Shown piece by piece: positions 46,555 to 53,778 of a stretch of 64,000 nucleotides of DNA. Source of the stretch: Streptomyces liliifuscus. GTDB taxonomy: Bacteria; Actinomycetota; Actinomycetes; Streptomycetales; Streptomycetaceae. The position numbers and the translations under genes were made by a program. The stretch spans positions 8,804,001 through 8,868,000 of the forward strand of contig NZ_CP066831.1 of NCBI RefSeq assembly GCF_016598615.1, written 5' to 3'. Numbering within the stretch: the first letter of the stretch is position 1; the number at the start of each line of letters is the position of its first letter. The notes beneath the pieces are model-generated. The model did no database searches, had not been told where the DNA came from, and saw only the letters and a program-made list of their open reading frames with translations.

Positions 46555-47417
46555 GGTGCCGCCTCCTGCCCGGTCAGCCGTAGGTAGACGTCCTCCAGGG
46601 TGGGGCGGCTCACCCGCAGTCCCGGGATCTCTCCGTCGAAGCGGCGCATCAGCCCGGCGATCGTGCGCGTGGGCGTTCCGGTGTGTTCGCGACCCTGGGT
46701 GCCGTCGGGTTCCGTCCATTGGACGGTGGCCTCGGTGCCGTACCGGTCGCGCAGGGTCGCCGGTTCTCCCTCGGCCACCACCTGCCCCTTCGCGATCACC
46801 GCGAGCCGGTGTGCGAGTGCCTCCGCCTCCTCCAGGTAGTGCGTGGTCAGCAGGATCGTCGTGCCCTCGGCGGACAGCTTCCGGATCAGGTCCCAGAACC
46901 GGCGGCGGGCTCCCGGGTCGAAGCCGGTCGTGGGCTCGTCCAGGAGCAGCAGTTCGGGGTCGCCGATCACACCGAGCGCCACGTCGAGCCGTCGCCGCTG
47001 ACCGCCCGACAGCGCCTTGATCCGGCTGCCCGCCTTCTCCTCAAGACCCACCAGGCCGATGACCTCATCCGGGTCGCGCGGCCTCGCGTAGTAGCGCGCG
47101 AAATGCCGCACGGTCTCCCGGACCGTCAACTCGGCGGGTGCGGATTCGTCCTGCCAGACGATGCCGACTCGCGAGCGCCACGCGCGCGTGCCCGTCGATG
47201 GATCCGAACCCAGGACCGAGACGTCACCCGCGTCCCTGGAACGGTTGCCCTGGAGGATCTCCACGGTGGTGCTCTTGCCCGCTCCATTGGGTCCGAGCAG
47301 GCCGAAGACCTCGCCCCGCCGTATCCCGAGATCGATGCCGTCGACGGCGGTCACGTCCCCGTACCGCTTGCGCAGTCCTCGTACGTGCACCGCGAGTTCG
47401 TTCGCGTGTGCTGTCAT
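46551..47417 (-). CDS. ABC exporter ATP-binding protein, DrrA-like
   Basis: A 288-residue ATPase. Walker A is GPNGAGKSTTVEIL, the signature is ALSGGQRRRLDVAL and Walker B is LLLLDEPTTGFDP, followed by the H-loop LLTTHYLEEAEALA. The ~70-residue C-terminal extension (TEATVQWTEPDGTQGREHTG) is usual for daunorubicin-resistance-type exporters. The ATG at 47417 is favoured over the longer frame, which would read through an AT-richer promoter-like region. It is the first gene of the operon ABC ATPase-permease-kinase-regulator. Confidence 0.93.
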   Translation of the reverse strand: MTAHANELAVHVRGLRKRYGDVTAVDGIDLGIRRGEVFGLLGPNGAGKSTTVEILQGNRSRDAGDVSVLGSDPSTGTRAWRSRVGIVWQDESAPAELTVRETVRHFARYYARPRDPDEVIGLVGLEEKAGSRIKALSGGQRRRLDVALGVIGDPELLLLDEPTTGFDPGARRRFWDLIRKLSAEGTTILLTTHYLEEAEALAHRLAVIAKGQVVAEGEPATLRDRYGTEATVQWTEPDGTQGREHTGTPTRTIAGLMRRFDGEIPGLRVSRPTLEDVYLRLTGQEAAP

Positions 47418-47556
47418 GCCGTCGAGCGTCCCGCCGAAGCGAACGTTCCGGGACCACCGCGCGTACTTCCTTATGTCCATCGAACGGTGGACACGCGTGT
47501 GTGTGCGGCACAATGACCGTGCCCGGAAGGCCCCCTCAAGCTACGGAAACGGCGTG

Positions 47557-48204
47557 ATGAGCAAGACGACAGTCAGGGAAGGCATCAGCACCGACTCCCA
47601 CGACCAGGAAGGCGCCGAGGCCCCACGGTCCGTGGGCGGCGGTCGTTTCCTCGCTGTTCTGCTGGTGATCACGGGCGCGGCCGGACTGCTGGCCTCCTGG
47701 GTCATCACCATCGACAAGTTCAAGCTGCTGGAGGACCCGAACTTCACCCCGGGCTGCAGCCTGAACCCGGTGGTCTCCTGCGGCAACATCATGAAGAGCG
47801 ACCAGGCCTCCGCCTTCGGGTTCCCGAACCCGATGATGGGCCTCGTCGCGTACGGCATCGTGATCTGCGTCGGCATGAGCCTGCTCGGCCGTGCCACCTT
47901 CCCGCGCTGGTACTGGCTGACCTTCAACGCGGGCACGCTGTTCGGCGTCGGCTTCTGCACCTGGCTGCAGTACCAGTCGCTGTACAACATCAACTCGCTG
48001 TGCCTGTGGTGCTCCCTGGCCTGGGTCGCGACGATCATCATGTTCTGGTCCGTGACCTCGCACAACGTCCGCAACGGCTTCCTGCCCGCGCCGGGCTGGG
48101 TCAAGGGCTTCCTCGCCGAGTTCGCCTGGGTGCTGCCGGTCATGCACATCGGGATCATCGGCATGCTGATCCTCACGCGCTGGTGGGACTTCTGGACCAG
48201 CTGA
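47557..48204 (+). CDS. Vitamin K epoxide reductase-family membrane protein
   Basis: A 215-residue protein with four or five transmembrane helices. The active-site CxxC is CLWC (in NINSLCLWCSLAW), and the loop cysteine pair is around GCSLNPVVSCGNIM. In actinobacteria VKOR reoxidises a DsbA-like oxidase and so drives disulfide formation outside the membrane. No DsbA-like gene is adjacent. An in-frame GTG at 47554 is an alternative start. It is divergent from the ABC operon. Confidence 0.92.
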   Translation: MSKTTVREGISTDSHDQEGAEAPRSVGGGRFLAVLLVITGAAGLLASWVITIDKFKLLEDPNFTPGCSLNPVVSCGNIMKSDQASAFGFPNPMMGLVAYGIVICVGMSLLGRATFPRWYWLTFNAGTLFGVGFCTWLQYQSLYNINSLCLWCSLAWVATIIMFWSVTSHNVRNGFLPAPGWVKGFLAEFAWVLPVMHIGIIGMLILTRWWDFWTS

Positions 48205-48296
48205 CGGATCGGCCGCCGGTGAACGACGTTCCGGCGGAACCGGTGAACTCCACCGGGCCGACGGCGTTGTCAGTGGCGTGACATAGGGTTTTGGAC

Positions 48297-49649
48297 GTGG
48301 AGCCCGACCTGTTCACCGCCGCAGCCGAAGAACGCCAGGAGAAGGACCCGTCCAGCAGTCCCCTGGCCGTACGGATGCGCCCGCGCACCCTCGACGAGGT
48401 GGTGGGCCAGCAGCATCTGCTGAAGCCGGGCTCACCCCTGCGCAGACTGGTCGGTGACGGCGGAGGTCCGGCGGGCCAGTCCTCGGTCATCCTCTGGGGA
48501 CCCCCGGGCACCGGCAAGACGACCCTGGCGTACGTGGTCTCCAAGGCCACCGACAAGCGTTTCGTGGAGCTGTCCGCGATCACCGCCGGTGTCAAGGAGG
48601 TCCGCGCGGTCATCGAGGGCGCCCGCCGTGCCACCGGAGGCTTCGGCAAGGAGACCGTCCTCTTCCTCGACGAGATCCACCGCTTCAGCAAGGCCCAGCA
48701 GGACTCCCTCCTCCCGGCCGTCGAGAACCGCTGGGTGACGCTGATCGCCGCGACCACCGAGAATCCGTACTTCTCGGTGATCTCTCCGCTCCTGTCCCGC
48801 TCACTGCTCCTGACCCTTGAACCCCTCACGGACGACGACCTGCGCGGACTGCTCCGCCGGGCCCTCGCCGACGAGCGCGGCCTCAAGGACGCCGTCACCC
48901 TCCCCGAGGACACCGAGGAACACCTGCTGCGGATCGCAGGCGGTGACGCCCGCCGCGCGCTGACCGCGCTGGAGGCCGCGGCCGGATCCGCGCTCGACAA
49001 GGGCGAGCCGGAGATCACCCTCCAGACCCTGGAGGAGACGGTCGACCGGGCCGCCGTGAAGTACGACCGCGACGGCGACCAGCACTACGACGTGGCGAGC
49101 GCCCTGATCAAGTCCATCCGCGGCTCGGACGTGGACGCCGCGCTGCACTACCTCGCCCGGATGATCGAGGCCGGCGAGGACCCCCGGTTCATCGCCCGCC
49201 GCCTCATGATCTCCGCCAGCGAGGACATCGGCCTGGCCGATCCGACCGCGCTGCCGACAGCCGTCGCCGCCGCCCAGGCCGTCGCCATGATCGGCTTCCC
49301 CGAGGCCGCGCTCACCCTCAGCCACGCCACCATCGCCCTCGCCCTGGCCCCGAAGTCCAACGCGGCGACGACGGCGATCGGCGCCGCCATGGAAGACGTA
49401 CGCAAGGGCCACGCGGGCCCGGTGCCGATGCATCTGCGCGACGGGCACTACAAGGGCGCGGCCAAGCTCGGCCACGCGCAGGGGTACGTGTATCCCCACG
49501 ACCTGCCCGAGGGAATCGCCGCCCAGCAGTACGCGCCCGAGGAGCTCAAGGACCGCGAGTACTACACCCCGACCCGCCACGGAGCCGAGGCGCGCTACGC
49601 GGACGCGGTGGAGTGGACCAGGAAGCACCTCGGTCGAGGGCGGTCCTGA
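48297..49649 (+). CDS. rarA: Replication-associated recombination protein A (RarA/MgsA)
   Basis: A 450-residue AAA+ ATPase of the RarA/WRNIP1 family that acts at stalled replication forks. Walker A is WGPPGTGKTTLAYV, Walker B is VLFLDEIHRFSKAQQDSLLP and sensor 1 is LIAATTENPYFSV. The C-terminal tetramerisation region includes MISASEDIGLADP and YKGAAKLGHAQGYVYPHDLP. GTG at 48297 (VEPDLFTAAAEE) preferred; an in-frame TTG at 48291 is possible. Inverted repeats in the 92-base gap after the VKOR gene probably end that transcript. Confidence 0.95.
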   Translation: MEPDLFTAAAEERQEKDPSSSPLAVRMRPRTLDEVVGQQHLLKPGSPLRRLVGDGGGPAGQSSVILWGPPGTGKTTLAYVVSKATDKRFVELSAITAGVKEVRAVIEGARRATGGFGKETVLFLDEIHRFSKAQQDSLLPAVENRWVTLIAATTENPYFSVISPLLSRSLLLTLEPLTDDDLRGLLRRALADERGLKDAVTLPEDTEEHLLRIAGGDARRALTALEAAAGSALDKGEPEITLQTLEETVDRAAVKYDRDGDQHYDVASALIKSIRGSDVDAALHYLARMIEAGEDPRFIARRLMISASEDIGLADPTALPTAVAAAQAVAMIGFPEAALTLSHATIALALAPKSNAATTAIGAAMEDVRKGHAGPVPMHLRDGHYKGAAKLGHAQGYVYPHDLPEGIAAQQYAPEELKDREYYTPTRHGAEARYADAVEWTRKHLGRGRS

Positions 49650-49657
49650 CCACCCTG

Positions 49658-49663
49658 TAGACT
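49658..49663 (+). promoter_or_regulatory. Possible -10 element for rpsD
   Basis: TAGACT lies just after rarA; a weak -35 (TCGAGG) would be 18 bases upstream inside the rarA 3' end. If used, it produces a ~325-nt rpsD leader. Confidence 0.35.
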
Positions 49664-49994
49664 CCTCGAAGCGCTGCGTCCCGTGTCCGGCCTCCTGTAA
49701 TAAGGCAGCCGACATCACCAGAACGGGACATCCAGCCGGAGCCCTCACCGCAAGGCGGGGATTCCAGGAGCGTCGCGCACCGTCGAAGGTGTCGCGGGCA
49801 GCCCACCACCCTCTCGGATTCCCGGGAATCGGTCGGTGGGCCACTCGCGTGCTGCACGTATGTGCCCAGCACAGGGAGCGGCTGCCCCGCAGGTCCGACC
49901 GACCGGACCCGCAGGGTTTCCCTGGCTGCGGATTGCGACCTCCCCTAACCCTGGTGAAGCCGTATTCGCATCAGAAACATGAGGTGTTTGGTTC
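49664..49994 (+). other. Long rpsD leader with inverted repeats
   Basis: No gene is visible in these 331 bases. A nested hairpin at 49802-49842 has outer stem GCCCACC/GGTGGGC and inner GATTCCCGGGAATC. A second hairpin, GGTCCG/CGGACC, lies at 49892-49909. The last ~75 bases before rpsD are less structured. Ribosomal protein S4 controls its own operon in several bacteria by binding a structured leader, so an autoregulatory RNA is plausible here, but I do not recognise a described motif. Confidence 0.5.
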
Positions 49995-50609
49995 ATGCCG
50001 AACCAGTCCCGCCCCAAGGTCAAGAAGTCGCGTGCCCTCGGCATCGCGCTGACCCCGAAGGCTGTCAAGTACTTCGAGGCCCGCCCCTACCCGCCGGGCG
50101 AGCACGGCCGTGGCCGTAAGCAGAACTCGGACTACAAGGTCCGTCTGCTCGAGAAGCAGCGTCTGCGTGCGCAGTACGACGTGTCCGAGCGCCAGCTCGT
50201 CCGCGCCTACGAGCGTGCCGCCAAGACGCAGGGCAAGACCGGTGAGGCCCTGGTCATCGAGCTGGAGCGTCGTCTCGACGCCCTGGTTCTGCGTTCGGGC
50301 ATCGCCCGCACGATCTACCAGGCCCGCCAGATGGTCGTTCACGGCCACATCGAGGTCAACGGTGGCAAGGTCGACAAGCCGTCGTTCCGCGTCAAGCCCG
50401 ACGACGTCGTGATGGTCCGCGAGCGCAGCCGCGAGAAGCCGCTGTTCCAGGTTTCCCGCGAGGGCGGCTTCGCCCCCGACGGCGAGACCCCGCGTTACCT
50501 CCAGGTGAACCTCCGCGCCCTGGCCTTCCGCCTGGACCGCGAGCCGAACCGCAAGGAGATCCCGGTGATCTGCGACGAGCAGCTCGTCGTCGAGTACTAC
50601 GCCCGCTGA
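49995..50609 (+). CDS. rpsD: 30S ribosomal protein S4
   Basis: A 204-residue primary 16S rRNA-binding protein. It begins MPNQSRPKVKKSRALGIALT and contains the S4 RNA-binding domain, RLDALVLRSGIARTIYQARQ then MVVHGHIEVNGGKVDKPSFR. No cysteine is present in the first 50 residues, so this is the zinc-independent (C-minus) form. The ATG follows a GAGGTG-type site (ATGAGGTGTTTGGTTC). It is transcribed alone, not in the alpha operon, as usual in Streptomyces. Confidence 0.97.
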   Translation: MPNQSRPKVKKSRALGIALTPKAVKYFEARPYPPGEHGRGRKQNSDYKVRLLEKQRLRAQYDVSERQLVRAYERAAKTQGKTGEALVIELERRLDALVLRSGIARTIYQARQMVVHGHIEVNGGKVDKPSFRVKPDDVVMVRERSREKPLFQVSREGGFAPDGETPRYLQVNLRALAFRLDREPNRKEIPVICDEQLVVEYYAR

Positions 50610-50642
50610 TCACCCTCAGCCGGATGTAGCACCACCTGTGCG

Positions 50643-52820
50643 TCAACCCGTCGTCTCCCCACCCTTGCGGGTGGGCGAGGCGGCGGGTTTTCGCATGTCG
50701 GGGGGTTCCGGCAGCCCGCGCGGCGGCGGCAGCGCACCGAGCAGCCGCGGCCGGGTGTGCCCGAGCGCCCGGCCCACCGCCGCCTGCCGGCCGAGCCGCG
50801 CACCCGCCCGTACGCACTCCTCGTACCGCTCGTCGCCCAGCCGTTCCCGGGCCGTCGCCTCGCACTGCTCGTGCGGGGCGTTGTAGTAGGCGGAGCCGAA
50901 CAGCGGCAGGCCCACCGACGGCCACATCCGGGACGCGGAGCCCTGGAGGACCGCGGCCTCGGCGGCGTCGCCCTCCGCCGCCGTGATCAGCGCGAGCAGC
51001 TCCATCGCCAGGACCGTGCCGAGCAGGTCGTTGAAGACGTGGTTGATGTCCAGGCACTCGACCAGCAACTGCCGGGCGCCTGCCAGATCTCCCTCGGTCC
51101 AGGCCGCGTACGCCAGGACGTACAGCGCGTAGGCGAGGGTCCAGCGCTCGCCGTGGTCCGTACAGACGCGGCGCACGTCCTCGCACAGCCGGACCGCGCC
51201 CGGCAGATCGCCCTGGAAGGCCAGCGTCATCGCCAGCTCGACCTGGCCCATCAGCACATTGCTGTTGAGCTCGCCGATCTCGTGATAGCGGTCGAGCGCC
51301 GAACGCAGCAGTGTCTCCGCGCGGGCCATGTCGTCGGTGACCAGGGCAAGACAGCCGGTGCGGTGCTCGGCGTAGGCCAGCGCGAGGGGGTTGCCGCTGT
51401 CCTCCGCCTTCTCCCGGCACTCGGCGAGCGCGGCGAGCGCCGACACCGTGTCGCCCTGGAGGATCGCCACATAGCCGAGCACCCACAGCGCCTTCAGCCG
51501 CGAGCGCTCGTGCTCGGTGTCGAGGCGAACGGTCCGCTCCAGCCAGTGCCGCCCCTCCGACAGCCGGCCGCAGCCGACCCAGTAGAACCAGAGCGTGCCC
51601 GCGAGGTACTGGCCGAGATGGCCGCCGCCGGGCTCGGACAGACACTGCTCCAGGGCGCAGCGCAGATTCGGCAGCTCAGCCTCGACGCGCGCGGCCACCT
51701 CGCGCTGCCGGGGCGAGAACCAGTCGAGCTCGCACCAGGTGGCGAGCCCCATGTACCAGTCGCGGTGGCGCCGCCGCAGCCGAGCCGTGTCGTCCGTCGC
51801 CGCCAGCCAGTCGGTGCCGTACGCCCGGACCGTGTCCAGCATGCGGTAGCGCACACCGGCCCGGGTCTCCTCGCGGGTGACCACCGACTGCGCGAGCAAC
51901 TCGCCCAGCACGTCGAGGATGTTGTCGGGGTGCAGGCCGTCGCCCCCGCACACGTACTCCACGGCCTCCAGGTCGAACTGCCCGGCGAACACCGAGAGCC
52001 TCGCCCACAGCAGCCGCTCCTCCGGTGTGCACAGCTCATGGCTCCAGCCGATCGCCGTCCGCAGCGTCTGGTGGCGGGGGAGCGCGTCACGCCCGCCACC
52101 CGTCAGCAGCCGGAAACGGTCGTCGAGCCGCGTCAGCAGCTGAGCGGGGGAGAGGGTCCGCAGCCGTCCCGCCGCCAGCTCGACCGCGAGCGGCAGGCCG
52201 TCGAGCCGGCGGCACAGTTCGTGCACGTCCGCGCGGTTGCCGTCATGGAGGGTGAACCCCGGAGTGCTCGCGGCCGCGCGGTCCGCGAACAGCTCGGCGG
52301 CCTCCCGCTCGGTCAGCGGCGCCAGCGGGAACAGCCGCTCGCCCTCCACCGCCAGCGGCCTGCGCCCCACGGCGAGCACCCGCAGCCCCGGCACCCGCCG
52401 CAGCAACTCGCCGACCAGCGAGGCACACGCGTCCACCAGATGCTCGAACCCGTCGAGTACGAGCAGGAGTTGACGCTTCGACAGATGGTCGAGCAGCACC
52501 TGGCGGGGCGGCCGGGACGTGTGGTCCGTCAGACCGAGGGCCTCCACGACCGCGTACTCGACGAGCTCCGCCTCCCGCACCGCGGCCAGCTCCACGCGCC
52601 ACACCCCGTCGCGCGGCCGGGTTCTGGCCGCCGCACGCGCCGCGAGCCGTGACTTGCCGACCCCGCCGGGCCCCGTCACGGTGACCAGGCGTGCCGCACC
52701 GAGGGCCGCACCCAGCTGCGTGAGTTCGGCCGCGCGGCCCACGAACGCGTTGAGCTCCAGGGGCAGATTCCCGGCCCGGTGACCGCCGGCCCCCGCACCG
52801 GAACGCTGAGAACGTCGCAT
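50643..52820 (-). CDS. STAND-type ATPase with TPR-like repeats, no DNA-binding domain seen
   Basis: A 725-residue protein. After a short tail, LPLELNAFVGRAAELTQLGA leads to Walker A GPGGVGKSRLAAR (Lys56), Walker B LLLVLDGFEHLVD and GLPLAVELAAGRLRTL. This is the NB-ARC/STAND arrangement of AfsR- and LuxR-type regulators. The C-terminal ~350 residues are helical TPR-like repeats (ALWVLGYVAILQGDTVSALA, MGQVELAMTLAFQGDLPGAV). Usually such proteins carry a BTAD/OmpR or LuxR DNA-binding domain; neither end shows one. The ATG at 52820 is chosen; a GTG at 52850 is possible. The gene ends inside the rpsD terminator hairpin. Confidence 0.82.
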   Translation of the reverse strand: MRRSQRSGAGAGGHRAGNLPLELNAFVGRAAELTQLGAALGAARLVTVTGPGGVGKSRLAARAAARTRPRDGVWRVELAAVREAELVEYAVVEALGLTDHTSRPPRQVLLDHLSKRQLLLVLDGFEHLVDACASLVGELLRRVPGLRVLAVGRRPLAVEGERLFPLAPLTEREAAELFADRAAASTPGFTLHDGNRADVHELCRRLDGLPLAVELAAGRLRTLSPAQLLTRLDDRFRLLTGGGRDALPRHQTLRTAIGWSHELCTPEERLLWARLSVFAGQFDLEAVEYVCGGDGLHPDNILDVLGELLAQSVVTREETRAGVRYRMLDTVRAYGTDWLAATDDTARLRRRHRDWYMGLATWCELDWFSPRQREVAARVEAELPNLRCALEQCLSEPGGGHLGQYLAGTLWFYWVGCGRLSEGRHWLERTVRLDTEHERSRLKALWVLGYVAILQGDTVSALAALAECREKAEDSGNPLALAYAEHRTGCLALVTDDMARAETLLRSALDRYHEIGELNSNVLMGQVELAMTLAFQGDLPGAVRLCEDVRRVCTDHGERWTLAYALYVLAYAAWTEGDLAGARQLLVECLDINHVFNDLLGTVLAMELLALITAAEGDAAEAAVLQGSASRMWPSVGLPLFGSAYYNAPHEQCEATARERLGDERYEECVRAGARLGRQAAVGRALGHTRPRLLGALPPPRGLPEPPDMRKPAASPTRKGGETTG
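50645..50690 (+). terminator. rpsD terminator
   Basis: AACCCGTCGTCTC pairs with GAGGCGGCGGGTT through two G-U pairs, continuing inward as CCCACCC/GGGTGGG with a TTGC loop. TTTTCG follows. It overlaps the end of the opposing STAND ATPase gene, whose last codons are part of the stem. Confidence 0.85.
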
Positions 52821-52988
52821 GGGGAACGGAGCGTACTCATCCGTAAGCACTCCGTACAATCGCTTCGTGCAACTCCGGCTCCGGCGGGCGGTAATCCGGT
52901 ACGGAGCCCCAGCCCCGGCGCGATAGGCTCGGGGGACGACTTTTCGATGTTTTCGATGTTGAGGCACGATCCAGGGAGCGGGTGCGCA

Positions 52989-53420
52989 GTGTCCGGTGGA
53001 GAGGTGGCCGGGATCCTGGTGGCCGTCTTCTGGGCGATCCTGGTCTCCTTCCTCGCGGTGGCACTCGCGAGGCTGGCCCAGACGCTCAGGGCGACCACCA
53101 AGCTCGTCGCGGACGTGACCGACCAGGCCGTCCCGCTCCTGGCAGACGCCTCCTCGGCCGTGCGCTCCGCACAGACCCAGATCGACCGGGTGGACGCCAT
53201 CGCGTCGGACGTCCAGGAGGTCACGTCGAACGCGTCGGCGCTCTCCACGACCGTCGCGTCCACGTTCGGCGGCCCGCTCGTGAAGGTCGCGGCGTTCGGC
53301 TACGGCGTGCGCCGGGCCATCGGCCGCCGCGAGGACGCGCCCGCCAAGCCCGCGCGACGTACCGTGATCGTGGGCCGCACCGTCCCGTCGGCGCGACGGG
53401 GAAAGCGGAAGAAGGACTGA
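52989..53420 (+). CDS. DUF948-family membrane-anchored protein
   Basis: A 143-residue protein with an N-terminal transmembrane helix (EVAGILVAVFWAILVSFLAV). A long helical region follows, LARLAQTLRATTKLVADVTD and QAVPLLADASSAVRSAQTQI, typical of DUF948. The basic tail ends RRGKRKKD. The GTG at 52989 places the start directly before the membrane helix. An ATG at 52947 is an alternative. TAGGCT at 52924 may be the -10. The DUF948/DUF6167 pair precedes alaS and probably belongs to its operon. Confidence 0.82.
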   Translation: MSGGEVAGILVAVFWAILVSFLAVALARLAQTLRATTKLVADVTDQAVPLLADASSAVRSAQTQIDRVDAIASDVQEVTSNASALSTTVASTFGGPLVKVAAFGYGVRRAIGRREDAPAKPARRTVIVGRTVPSARRGKRKKD

Positions 53421-53427
53421 CGCAGCG

Positions 53428-53778
53428 ATGTTCCGCCGTACGTTCTGGTTCACCGCGGGCGCAGCCGCCGGTGTGTGGGCCACCACCAAGGTCAACCGCA
53501 AGCTCAGGCAGCTGACGCCCGAGAGCCTCGCGGCCCAGGCCGCCGACAAGGCGCTCGCAGCGGGCCACCGCATCAAGGACTTCGCACTCGACGTCCGCGA
53601 CGGAATGGTCCAGCGGGAGGCCGAACTCGGCGAGGTGCTCGGGCTGAACGCCGATCCCGAACTGCCCTCCCCGCGGCGCGTCGCCGCCATCGAGAACAGC
53701 AACGACCCGAAGTACAGCAAGAACCCGACGTATGTCGAGAGGTCGACGTACTCGTACAACCGGAATGAGGACCACTGA
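53428..53778 (+). CDS. DUF6167-family protein
   Basis: A 116-residue protein with a short hydrophobic N-terminus (TFWFTAGAAAGVWATTKV) followed by an amphipathic helical part (LRQLTPESLAAQAADKALAA). A Tyr/Asn/Ser-rich C-terminus follows. It is the second of two small envelope-type genes before alaS; its stop overlaps the alaS start by one base. No function is known. Confidence 0.8.
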   Translation: MFRRTFWFTAGAAAGVWATTKVNRKLRQLTPESLAAQAADKALAAGHRIKDFALDVRDGMVQREAELGEVLGLNADPELPSPRRVAAIENSNDPKYSKNPTYVERSTYSYNRNEDH

